NCBI GenBank assembly: GCA_014529385.2
Contig: CM043963.1
Coordinates: forward strand, 110,088,912-110,152,911
Length of the DNA: 64,000 nucleotides
Direction of reading: 5' to 3'
Origin: Adiantum capillus-veneris
Lineage: Eukaryota; Streptophyta; Polypodiopsida; Polypodiales; Pteridaceae
Shown here: in pieces, positions 23,030-31,647 of the stretch
Numbering within the stretch: position 1 is the first letter of the stretch
Layout: every line of letters begins with the position of its first letter
The notes under the pieces: generated by a model
The model's input: only the letters and a program-made list of their open reading frames with translations
Databases searched by the model: none
Told to the model about the DNA's origin: nothing
Position numbers and translations under genes: made by a program

Positions 23030-24743
23030 TGATAGCCATTTTTTCGGCTCTTTGTAATTGCCACAGTGAGTTACCTCACCCTACCAAAATCACCCAAACA
23101 CTGTGGCTATCCCTACCATTTCACTGTACATAGGCGTGCGTGAGTCACGGGACTTTTCCCATATCTTCTTAAAAAAACCCTCAATTAGCTAGTCATTGGG
23201 CTAGTTGAGCCAAAAAAATAAAAAATAATAAAAAATATAAGTATATTATGGCCCATGCGTATGTAAATATTTCTTTGTATATAGGGCCTAAATAAAAGTT
23301 TTTTTCATAATTATTTTGGTATTTATTTAAATATTTCCACCTAGGTGTGTGTTATTTATGCTCTGTACATTGCCTCACCATTACCACAATTTTTTCTTAC
23401 CATTTTTCATACTCTTTATTCCATATAGAAATATTTTCATGTAAGCTTCTCTTATATTTGGTGTAACTCCACCCCAACAAAAATCCAAAAAAACTAGTTT
23501 TATTTATGTGTATATTTTTTCACTATTGTGATTTTTCCCTTCCTACATCTATTTTGTTTTTTTTTCTAAAAAATTAGAACACCAAAAATATTTATCTTTT
23601 TATGGCAGCCTCATAATGAGAGAGATTTCTTTTGACCCCTTTATATTTTTTTCCACTTATATTATTTATATTTGACATGTACATATTTTTTAGACCCCTC
23701 AATATTTGATTTTCTTAGTTGTACTATTCACTTATATCATAATCTCAACAATATCTTCAATTATAGACCTACCAAATAAGGTCAAGGGTAGGTGGCATGC
23801 ATACATGCACTATGGAGGGCTCACTCTTGGAGGTATTCAAAAGAATCATCCAAAGAAGGACCCCACAAGGACCTTGTGCAGTGGAAAAACACGGTCGGTT
23901 TTGCTGAATTTTTAAAGTTCATTTGCTCTCCGAATTTGAAAAGGTGATACAAACAAAAGTTGTAGCTCATGGCCTGAACTTTTGCCTCAAATTTTTTCAT
24001 ACTTTTTTGAGCTACGATCTGTGAGCTATGATTTTATTAGTGGACCCCAGTTTTCCCATGCTATGCAGCCACACTCTCTCTTCCACTTTATCATTTTCCT
24101 CTTTCACACGCACTTCTCCACTCATCATCCCCACCTCTCTCACCACTCCTCTCTGCACCCTACTCACCTTCTCCTCAACCTTGAAGAATAAGAGAAACCA
24201 TGGTGAACTCATACCTCCCACACACAATTCCATTCCAAAATTGACCACGTAGTCTCATTTTTCCTCCTTCAATTTACCCATATCTATCAAAAAAACCACA
24301 AAATTCAGCCTCTTCTCTTAAAAGATAGCATCATGGTGGTTGATTACTCAGCTTCAATTACCTTGTCTCTCAAGGAAGGTCAAGAGTGGAGAAAAAATGT
24401 ACCGTCAAAGCTAGTGGACCGTCAACAAGCGTCAAAATTGACCCTACTCAAGACACTTGGAGCATCAACCTTGTAAGAAATCCACCTTTTCTTACCTCTT
24501 AAGAGTTTTTCTTCCTTATTTGTATCCTACATGGATACTCCCATTGTAAATATCCAATTCGATTTGTAAATTAATACTAACTCTACTAACACTAACCCAC
24601 TATGAAAAGTCCTATCACCTCCATTTCTCTCCTCTCTCTTTCCCCACCAACTTCTTGATAATTCCAAGCAAAAGAAATTAGATAAATGGCTGAAAATCTA
24701 ACCCAACCATGGTTAGAGGAGTAACCCTAGCCCCCAAAATTGC

Positions 24744-24750
24744 TATAAAA
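24744..24750 (+). promoter_or_regulatory. TATA box of element E 5' LTR
   Basis: TATAAAA in the context TTGCTATAAAAGGAGGG. Transcription would start about 30 bp downstream, near the GGGGGAGCC stretch. The same box is at 33354-33360 in the 3' LTR. Confidence 0.75.
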
Positions 24751-25416
24751 GGAGGGTGTGGCTAGCACAAAAGGGGGAGCCATAAGCAAGAGCACTATGC
24801 TATAGCTTGAGAAGCCAAGCTCAACCTCTCTAGAAGGAGCTCTTGAGTGGAAGCTCATTGTCTTATGCATGTGCATGTGTTGTAATAGGGGATTAGCAAG
24901 GGAACTCTATGCCATTGTAAGAGAGAGAGTGATCATTCAATTGAGAGTAGGAAACCTATCATTTCTCCTACTAGTGTAAGCCCAACATTTGCTGAATCAA
25001 GGAGGGTGGATTTGGACTAAGCTTGGATACTTTGTCTCCCTTCCAACGTGAAGTAATGGACAACAATGATGCGTAAGTGTCTTGGTGTTTTTTTGTTAAG
25101 TTCTTGATAGCTTGTCTCTGGTGTTGTCATCAATCTAGCCATAAATCCCACATACTCTAAGAGGGCGACAGGGTGGAGAGGACTCCCCTGGACTTAAGAC
25201 AGTGATTGGGGTGGCTTTTCTTGTGATGTGTTGTGGTGAAATTTACGCAAGCTATGTTGCACAAATACTAATCTCACTTTGATTTGTCATGACAGATTTG
25301 TAAGAAGGTAGTAATGCAACAAGCATCCCCTCCCCCTTTCTCTCTCTTTCTTACATATATATATATTTATGTTTGCTTGATCATTAACGATACACTTCAA
25401 AGCAGCCCGAGCACCA

Positions 25417-25419
<3 letters not shown>

Positions 25420-25480
<61 letters not shown>
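25420..25480. repeat. (CT)n microsatellite in element E 5' LTR
   Basis: About 60 bp of CT in the transcribed part of the LTR. The matching run in the 3' LTR is at 34030-34086. Confidence 0.97.
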
Positions 25481-25483
<3 letters not shown>

Positions 25484-25744
25484 TTTTAGTGTGTGAGAGT
25501 GTTCCATTGGTGTTAGGGTTAGTGTAAATTCCTTGCTTGTTTGTGGGTTGCTCTAACGATTCTCCTCTTTTGCGTCCTAGTTCGCTCTTAAACTAGGTGG
25601 TGCCCCTTGTGTAGTTGGGATTTGGCTGGGGGTTTGTTATTTTGGTTTGTGTTGTGTTGTGCCCCAGCCCCATTGAGCAGCACGGGAGCCTTGAAGGGTG
25701 TCTAGAGGTTGCTCTTCTTGTTGCCTGCCCCGGACCGCCTCAAA

Positions 25745-25764
25745 TTGGTGCCCCCACTGAGGAC
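25745..25764 (+). other. Probable primer binding site of element E
   Basis: TTGGTGCCCCCACTGAGGAC begins 2 bp after the 5' LTR. TGG plus a GC-rich tract in this position is the usual form of a tRNA primer site. I could not assign the tRNA. Confidence 0.6.
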
Positions 25765-25816
25765 GGCTTGTGTATTTTTGTCTAGAATCAACCTTTAGCA
25801 TAGTCAAGTAGTTTGC

Positions 25817-26029
25817 ATGAATCACGAAAATTTGTATGATCCCTTCATTCCCATTGCAAGGCAAAAGGTACACATAATTGTTAGTACTAAGTTGCAGTTT
25901 CAACGTGTCATTCGTAGAATTTTAGGTCCTCTTAGGTTGGCCGAGATAAACGCTTCAGTAAATCCTTTTATTTTGCCTCTCATTAGGTACGACCTTAGTT
26001 TGGACGTCTATATTTTTGTTTTGTTTTAA
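25817..26029 (+). CDS. Small leader ORF 1 of element E
   Basis: A 70-residue ORF between the primer site and gag. It is clearly related to the next ORF: IVSTKLQFQRVIRRILGPLR lines up with AISRKIHFQQRMVFMFGAQR, and NPFILPLIRY with NPVILPLIDY, and both end in a hydrophobic FVLF/FILL directly before the stop. Shared residues are spread over the last 50 positions, while many codons differ only at third positions. No domain is recognised and no clear membrane segment is seen. The function is unknown. It could be an upstream regulatory peptide, or one half of an old duplicated gag N-terminus. Confidence 0.55.
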   Translation: MNHENLYDPFIPIARQKVHIIVSTKLQFQRVIRRILGPLRLAEINASVNPFILPLIRYDLSLDVYIFVLF

Positions 26030-26050
26030 GCATTAGGTCATGCATAGACC

Positions 26051-26269
26051 ATGGATAATGGCCCAGGAATAGAGGTTTTCCCCTTCCAATTCACTCCACA
26101 CATTAGAATAAACATTGCAATTAGTAGGAAAATCCATTTTCAACAACGTATGGTGTTCATGTTTGGTGCCCAAAGAGTAGGAGAAATTCTCGCATCACCA
26201 AACCCTGTCATCCTACCTCTTATTGATTATCATAGGTCGTTTGATGTGAATATCTTTATTTTGTTGTAG
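26051..26269 (+). CDS. Small leader ORF 2 of element E
   Basis: A 72-residue ORF starting 21 bp after the end of ORF 1 and ending 85 bp before the gag start. It is a paralogue of ORF 1: same length, same order of motifs (ISRKIHFQ, FGAQRVGEIL, NPVILPLIDY, SFDVNIFILL). ORF 1 and ORF 2 are in different frames (25817 and 26051 are offset by 234, a multiple of 3, so they could also be read as one frame separated by the ORF 1 stop). No known family was recognised. Confidence 0.55.
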   Translation: MDNGPGIEVFPFQFTPHIRINIAISRKIHFQQRMVFMFGAQRVGEILASPNPVILPLIDYHRSFDVNIFILL

Positions 26270-26354
26270 AATAGATTGCAAGCTAGAAAACATTATTGCA
26301 TAAATCTTTTTAAGAAATAAAAACCAAAACGGGTGTCACTTTGAAATCAATTCA

Positions 26355-28127
26355 ATGGAAAGCCAACGCCAAATGTCTGGGTATCCTCTTTTCTTTGGAG
26401 AGCCTAAAGAGGATGCAGAATTATTTTTAGCGAATTTCAAGATGTCTTGCCGTATCAAGAGGATAATAACTGATCAAGAACGTGTAGAAATGTTTGAGGT
26501 GGTCCTTAGGAAAGATGCTAGCACTTGGTTTGACTCTTTGCCTGAGGAAGTTAAGGGGAATTACACAGAAGTTTTGAATCGTTTCAAGAAATACTTCTTT
26601 GATCCCCAAAACACTCAAAAATTATGGCAAGACATTGTTTCTCATAAGCAAAAAGACTTAGATGACTACTACTTGTACAAGCAAGAGTTTCTACGTCTTT
26701 GGGCTCTATGGATACGAAATGTTGCTAACCCTGGTGATGGTGCAGAATTTTTAAAGAAGGAGAGGTTCATAGCCGGACTCTTTCCTGACCTTAAGGTAAA
26801 AGTTGAGGCAGGTGCACCTGCTACCTTTGATGTAGCTGAAACTAGGGCTGCTGAGAAATATAGGAAACTCAAGTGCTTAAGGGGAGAGGTTCCAATAGAA
26901 GGTCTTAGACCCAAAGGTAAGTCACAAGCATCAACATCGATAGATCTTCCTGAGGTAACAGCGGAAGTAATTGAGAAGTTAAACGAATCTTTAAGCAGCT
27001 TGTCAATTCACCTTGCACAAGCTGTAGGTCCAAAGGGACAAGCAAAGAAGTCTGAAGAGCGAGATCCACGACCTAGGAGAGTCTTGCAATGTTGGAATTG
27101 CGGTGAGTCTGGACATGGGATGTATAATTGTCCTTGGCCCCGTGGGGAGCCAGGGAGACCTAACTTGAATTACCCAGTGATGAATGCAGGTGAAGGAACT
27201 AGTCAGCAACCACGGCTTATACAAAGGCCAAATGGAGCAAAACCACCTCCACAAGGAGTGGAAGGAGTTCCACCTTTTCCAGACCCAAACGTGCATGTGG
27301 TAGAGGTGACAAATTCAAGAGAGGTTGACATGGAAGCAAATGGCATTAAGCGTGGCCGAGGGAAAGGTAAGGAGAAAGAAGGAGTTACATCACAAAGTGA
27401 CCATGGACGAGAAAAGAAGGCAAAGGAGACCAAGGAAGCTAAGAGGACTCGACGTCGTATCAACCTCCAAGACTTTCCTCTTGGACATGGAATGGCTCCA
27501 TACAACCTGTTGGAAGACATGAGAGGTAAGGGTCCTGATATCTCATGGCCTCAATTTCTTGCATTATGTCCACAAGTTAGGAGGGATTTAACAAGGTCAG
27601 TTAGCACTAGGAGAAAGGTAAAAGAGAGTGTGCCTGTTGTAAAAATTGCACAAGCTGAAATGAATGAGGACATTACACCTGTGCTAGATTGTTACATAAA
27701 AGGGAGATTGGTTAGGAAAGGTCTAGTGGATGGGGGTGCACAAATTTACATCATGACAGCGGGACTCATGCAAAAACTAGGCATGTACATCCATGAGACA
27801 CCTGAAATTAAGGTCAAGATGGCAAACAATAGCAAGGCTAGGTGCGTAGGCATTTGTAAAAATGTTTTTGTGGAGGCCTTTGGCATTAAGAAGGCAGTGG
27901 ATTTCTATGTCATGTCTACCAAAGGAAATGGTTACCCATTTATCCTAGGGAGACCATGGCTAATGAAAATGCGAGCTTTGCAGGATTGGGAGAGTGGAAA
28001 GCTAATTTGCAGGAACGACAATCATAAGAAGGTTTTCTTTGACATGAAGGAGCAACGCCAAGAGGAGCTCCATGAAGAATCATCTCAAAGTGAGACGGAA
28101 GAAGGTTGGACTGATAACACTTCATAA
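26355..28127 (+). CDS. Gag-protease of element E
   Basis: 590 codons. The capsid domain covers about residues 10-190 (RKDASTWFDSLPEEVKGNYT, FKKYFFDPQ). One CCHC zinc knuckle CWNCGESGHGMYNC is at residues 246-259. A basic region follows with Lys/Arg/Glu runs around 330-370. Protease is near residues 445-560, with LVDGGAQIYIM (Asp-Gly-Gly, usual for Tat proteases) and FILGRPWLMKMRALQDW. The frame is stopped by TAA at 28125 and resumes in the same frame as RT, so gag and pol were probably one polyprotein. The start at 26355 (ATGGAAAGC) is the first ATG ahead of the capsid domain. Confidence 0.92.
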   Translation: MESQRQMSGYPLFFGEPKEDAELFLANFKMSCRIKRIITDQERVEMFEVVLRKDASTWFDSLPEEVKGNYTEVLNRFKKYFFDPQNTQKLWQDIVSHKQKDLDDYYLYKQEFLRLWALWIRNVANPGDGAEFLKKERFIAGLFPDLKVKVEAGAPATFDVAETRAAEKYRKLKCLRGEVPIEGLRPKGKSQASTSIDLPEVTAEVIEKLNESLSSLSIHLAQAVGPKGQAKKSEERDPRPRRVLQCWNCGESGHGMYNCPWPRGEPGRPNLNYPVMNAGEGTSQQPRLIQRPNGAKPPPQGVEGVPPFPDPNVHVVEVTNSREVDMEANGIKRGRGKGKEKEGVTSQSDHGREKKAKETKEAKRTRRRINLQDFPLGHGMAPYNLLEDMRGKGPDISWPQFLALCPQVRRDLTRSVSTRRKVKESVPVVKIAQAEMNEDITPVLDCYIKGRLVRKGLVDGGAQIYIMTAGLMQKLGMYIHETPEIKVKMANNSKARCVGICKNVFVEAFGIKKAVDFYVMSTKGNGYPFILGRPWLMKMRALQDWESGKLICRNDNHKKVFFDMKEQRQEELHEESSQSETEEGWTDNTS

Positions 28128-28877
28128 GAAGAAAGTAGCGGCAGCATTACTCAAGAGGAGTCTTCCATCGAAGTCATGGGGGTAAGGTTTAAGCCAACCA
28201 ACCAAGAGACCTCTTGTCAAGGTTTGGAGGAGGTAGGTTCCCAAGAGAACCAAAAAGTGGAAGATGAAAGAATGCTGGAAGGTATGCTATCAACAACACT
28301 TACAAAGGATGAAAGAGAGGAGTTCAAATGTGTGCTAAGGAAGTTTCCTAGGCTTTTTGGTAAAGACTACACCGACATGCGTGGGGTAGATGTTGTTCAA
28401 CACAAGATTGAGTTAAAGCCGGAGGCCACACCTAAAGCTCAGAAGCTACGAAGGCTAGGAGTTATAAAGGATCAGGCTCTACTCAAGGAGGTAAGAAAGC
28501 TTCTAGCAGCAGGTTTCATTTATCCAGTGGAGAATTCAGAGTGGGTCTCTCCTGTTGTTGTCACTCCTAAGAAAAATGGCAAGTGGAGGGTGTGTGTGGA
28601 TTACCGTCCCCTCAATGAGGCAACAAAAAGAGATCACTTTCCCCTCCCATTCCAGGATGAGATACTAAATGATGTAGCTGGTCATGAGAAGTACACTGTG
28701 TGCGATGGTTACTCAGGTTACTTTCAAATAGGGATTGCATTGGAGGATCAATTGAAAACAACCTTTATCACTCCTTGGGGTTGTTATGCTTTTAGAGTCA
28801 TGCCATTTGGTCTGACAAATGCTCTTGCAACATTCCAACGTTTCATGAACATGGTGTTTCAAGCATTCTTTGGATAG
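28128..28877 (+). CDS. Reverse transcriptase, N-terminal two thirds (element E)
   Basis: In frame with gag-protease after the TAA at 28125. The first internal ATG is at 28176. Motifs: FIYPVENSEWVSPVVVTPKK, WRVCVDYRPLNEAT, VCDGYSGYFQIGI with the first catalytic Asp, and [23 protein letters not shown] at 28875 follows FQAFFG, directly before the active-site strand, and separates it from the catalytic Asp pair downstream. One base change would account for the stop. This fragment alone could not polymerise. Confidence 0.92.
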   Translation, partial: EESSGSITQEESSIEVMGVRFKPTNQETSCQGLEEVGSQENQKVEDERMLEGMLSTTLTKDEREEFKCVLRKFPRLFGKDYTDMRGVDVVQHKIELKPEATPKAQKLRRLGVIKDQALLKEVRKLLAAGFIYPVENSEWVSPVVVTPKKNGKWRVCVDYRPLNEATKRDHFPLPFQDEILNDVAGHEKYTVCDGYSGYFQIGIALEDQLKTTFITPWGCYAFRVMPFGLTNALATFQRFMNMVFQAFFG

Positions 28878-31046
28878 TCAATTAGGGTGTTCATTGATGA
28901 TTTCTGCATTTATAGCTCAAAATCATTGCATCTACAAAGGGTAGAAGAAGGTTTAAAGAAGCTCTACGACATGGGAGGTCAACTCAACCCCAACAAGTGC
29001 CACATAGGTGAGGATGAAGTGATCTTGCTCGGTCACAAGGTTTTCTATAAAGGCATTGAGGTGGATCCTTCAAAGGCAAAGGCTCTTATTGAGCTCCCAT
29101 CACCGAAGAGCCTTAAGGAGGTCATCTCTTTCATTCAGAAGGTGAAGTATATGTCACGCTTCATTCACTTAGCCTCGAAGTTGCTTCATCATTTGCAAAA
29201 GTTGACACAACAAGTAGAATTTGCATGGTCTGATGAGCTTGAAGAGTATTTTTGTAACATTAAAGTCATTTTGTCAGAGCTACCAACACTCATGCCTCCT
29301 TGTTGGGAGCACACATTCTTTGTTAGCTCTAGTGTTGGAAGGGAAACAATTGGTGCTGTGTTGCTACAACAAGATCCCCATAGTACAAGGATGCGACCCA
29401 TCTACTTTGCTAGTAGGGTCATGAATGCTTTGGAGAGAGACTACACAGAAGCAGAACTCATGATGCTTTCTCTCATGTTTGCGGTGAGAAAGTTTAGATC
29501 CTACTTGCTACCAAAACCTTTTGTAATTCTCACTGCAGAGAATTTGTTCCCTTGGGTGTCATCTCAAATGAATCTTAGTACTAGGATCTCAAAGTGGATT
29601 ATGGAGTTGCAAGAGTTTCAATACTCTTTCAAGGTAGAAGATAGTGTGCGTGCACAATTGGCAGGGATTCTCACTTATAGGGTGCATGAAAAGGAGATTA
29701 AGGTGCCTGAAGTAAAGACCCTACCATTGCCACCACCAAAAAGTATTCCTAATGCTTTTACCTTATTCTTTGATGGAGCTTTTCGTCGAGCCACAGGAAA
29801 AGCAGGGGGAGGGCTAGTGTTGCTCAACCCAAGTGGAGAGGTGGTCATGAAAGAGAAGTTCAATCTACCAAGTTCAGCTAGCAACAATGAAGCAGAATAC
29901 GACACACTAATTCATGGTTTGAAGATGTGCATTGGCCAAGGGATACAACGCCTCATGGTAAAGGGAGATGCACTTCTCATTGTTAAACAGATTTTAGGTA
30001 TTTGGGCATGCAAGAATGAAAGCTTACGGACAAAAGTTCATGCCATTCGTAGATTGTTTAATCAATTTGAAGAAGTGCAACTATATCATATTCCTAGGAA
30101 ACAGAATGAAGATGCCGATTTACTTGCACAGCAAGTAGTTGCATGTGTTGAGAAAGAAGTGCAGGTCATCATGGTGGCAGCAACTGTCAAGCAATCGAGA
30201 TACCAGGGATTGGAGTCATTGACTCCCATTATTAGCTACATTTTGGAGGGCGAGTTTCCACAAGACTTCACGAAGGCTCAGAAGAGGAGACTCATGAAGA
30301 AGGCAAGCGCATATCTCTTCCTAGAAGGCTCCCTCTATCAAAGAGGGAGGGATCAAGTATGCAGAAGAGTACCAACTATTGAGGAAATTCCAGCCATTCT
30401 AAAAGGTTTGCATGAAGAAGCATGTGGTGGTCATTTTGCCCAAGAATTAACTGTGAAGAAGATTTTGCTTGTGGGGTATGTTTGGCCAAGTCTGCATGTG
30501 GATGTCCAACATTGGTGTAAAAGTTGTCAGGTAAATGGGAATAGAAGATTGGTTTATGGTCCAATCGTGCTTGCAAATGGACCGTTTGAAAAGTGGGGCA
30601 TTGATGCTATGGGTCCTCTGCCTAGGACAAAAAATGGTAAACTCTACATTCTAGTGGCTGTAGACTATATGACTAGGTGGGTGGAAGCACAAAGTGTGGC
30701 AAAGGTAAATGAGAAGACAGTGAGCAAATTCGTCTACACTCACATTTGTTGTAGATTTGGCACACCTTTGGAGATTGTTTCTGATAATGGTCCAGGGTTT
30801 AGAAAGGGATTGCTCACAGAAGTCTGTGAAGAACTTCACATTCTACATCGTCACAGTACACCCTACTATCCCCAATCAAATGGTTTGGTAGAAAAAGCTA
30901 ATGGTGTCATTGCAGGCATCATTAGAAAGATGGTGAAAAACAAGACAAAGTTGTGGGATGACTTCTTGGATGGTGCCTTGTGGGCGTATCGAACCACATA
31001 TAGGGAAGCCATGGAGTTCAAACCATTTCACTTGGTCTATGGTTAA
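28878..31046 (+). CDS. RT C-terminus, two RNase H domains, integrase (element E)
   Basis: 719 codons from 28887, in the same frame as the upstream parts. Order: VFIDDFCIYSS (RT Asp pair at 28896-28901); thumb/connection; a degenerate first RNase H (SSSVGRETIGAVLLQQ and TAENLFPW, where the usual catalytic Asp residues are missing); a second, archaeal-like RNase H (LFFDGAFRRATGKAGGGL, NNEAEYDTLIHGLK, VKGDALLIVKQ, NEDADLLAQQ) with the Asp-Glu-Asp-Asp set present; integrase zinc module (HEEACGGHFAQE, CKSCQ); and core with KWGIDAMGP, VSDNGPGF and NGLVEKANG (D, D and E present). A TAA at 31044 follows FHLVYG. The dual RNase H identifies the Tat lineage. Confidence 0.95.
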   Translation, partial: SIRVFIDDFCIYSSKSLHLQRVEEGLKKLYDMGGQLNPNKCHIGEDEVILLGHKVFYKGIEVDPSKAKALIELPSPKSLKEVISFIQKVKYMSRFIHLASKLLHHLQKLTQQVEFAWSDELEEYFCNIKVILSELPTLMPPCWEHTFFVSSSVGRETIGAVLLQQDPHSTRMRPIYFASRVMNALERDYTEAELMMLSLMFAVRKFRSYLLPKPFVILTAENLFPWVSSQMNLSTRISKWIMELQEFQYSFKVEDSVRAQLAGILTYRVHEKEIKVPEVKTLPLPPPKSIPNAFTLFFDGAFRRATGKAGGGLVLLNPSGEVVMKEKFNLPSSASNNEAEYDTLIHGLKMCIGQGIQRLMVKGDALLIVKQILGIWACKNESLRTKVHAIRRLFNQFEEVQLYHIPRKQNEDADLLAQQVVACVEKEVQVIMVAATVKQSRYQGLESLTPIISYILEGEFPQDFTKAQKRRLMKKASAYLFLEGSLYQRGRDQVCRRVPTIEEIPAILKGLHEEACGGHFAQELTVKKILLVGYVWPSLHVDVQHWCKSCQVNGNRRLVYGPIVLANGPFEKWGIDAMGPLPRTKNGKLYILVAVDYMTRWVEAQSVAKVNEKTVSKFVYTHICCRFGTPLEIVSDNGPGFRKGLLTEVCEELHILHRHSTPYYPQSNGLVEKANGVIAGIIRKMVKNKTKLWDDFLDGALWAYRTTYREAMEFKPFHLVYG

Positions 31047-31619
31047 GAGGCTTTACAGCCAATTGAGCTAAACATTCCAACAATGCGACTTCATGGCAAA
31101 TCAGCACAAGATGATCAAGAAGCATGGATGGATCGACTTCTTACCTTAGCTGAGCTTGAGTGGAAAAGAGAAGCAGCATACGAGTGCTATAAGAGGAAAG
31201 CCACACAGACAAAGGAGAAGCTTGACAAGAAACTGAAGGACAAAGGCATCAACGAAGGAGATCTTGTGCTAAGGTATGACAATCGACTCGATAATCGTTT
31301 TGATGCCAAATTTGAAACAAGATGGCAAGGGCCATACATAGTCAAGAAGGCTTTCAATTCAAGTTACTATCAGCTTATGGACTTGAATGGTAAAGAGCAC
31401 TCCAGGAAAGTAAACGGGTATCGCTTGAAGCCCTATTTGAGTCGCCTTCTACCAAAGGATCTCCCAAAGATCTGTCAAAAGTCCACTGTCTCATGTAAGT
31501 ATTGTTACATGAAGCATGAGTGTAACTCTAGCCAAAATTCTGAGGGGCCAAACAATAAAAATCTCGTCAAGGACTCTGAAGCACTCTCTTTGGAAAAGAT
31601 GCTCTATGATGGTACATGA
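31047..31619 (+). CDS. Integrase C-terminus of element E
   Basis: Same frame as the preceding piece after the TAA at 31044. EALQPIELNIPT continues the usual integrase sequence, followed by a Lys/Glu-rich helix and the GPY/F module (RWQGPYIVKKAFNSSYYQL, NGYRLKPYLS). The tail is basic with three Cys residues and ends in TGA at 31617, 29 bp before the 3' LTR. No chromodomain is present, as expected for Tat elements. Confidence 0.9.
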   Translation, partial: EALQPIELNIPTMRLHGKSAQDDQEAWMDRLLTLAELEWKREAAYECYKRKATQTKEKLDKKLKDKGINEGDLVLRYDNRLDNRFDAKFETRWQGPYIVKKAFNSSYYQLMDLNGKEHSRKVNGYRLKPYLSRLLPKDLPKICQKSTVSCKYCYMKHECNSSQNSEGPNNKNLVKDSEALSLEKMLYDGT

Positions 31620-31633
31620 ATATACCATCATCT

Positions 31634-31647
31634 AGGGGGAGGGCTAA
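31634..31647 (+). other. Polypurine tract of element E
   Basis: AGGGGGAGGGCTAA immediately precedes the 3' LTR start TGATAGCC. Confidence 0.92.

Larger units (their letters stand above)
23030..25742 (+). repeat. 5' LTR of element E
   Basis: 2,713 bp, starting TGATAGCC and ending CCGCCTCA. It is AT-rich in its first part, with a TATA box at 24744 and a CT microsatellite near the end. It matches 31648-34348 almost exactly; one clear difference is an 8-bp segment near 24155 missing in the 3' LTR. Confidence 0.95.

Noticed and set aside
24012-24252. ORFs in the LTRs of element E as accessory genes
   Set aside because: The 3' LTR copy has an 8-bp deletion that breaks the frame, they lie upstream of the TATA box, and composition is simple (Ser/His/Leu-rich from CT-rich DNA).
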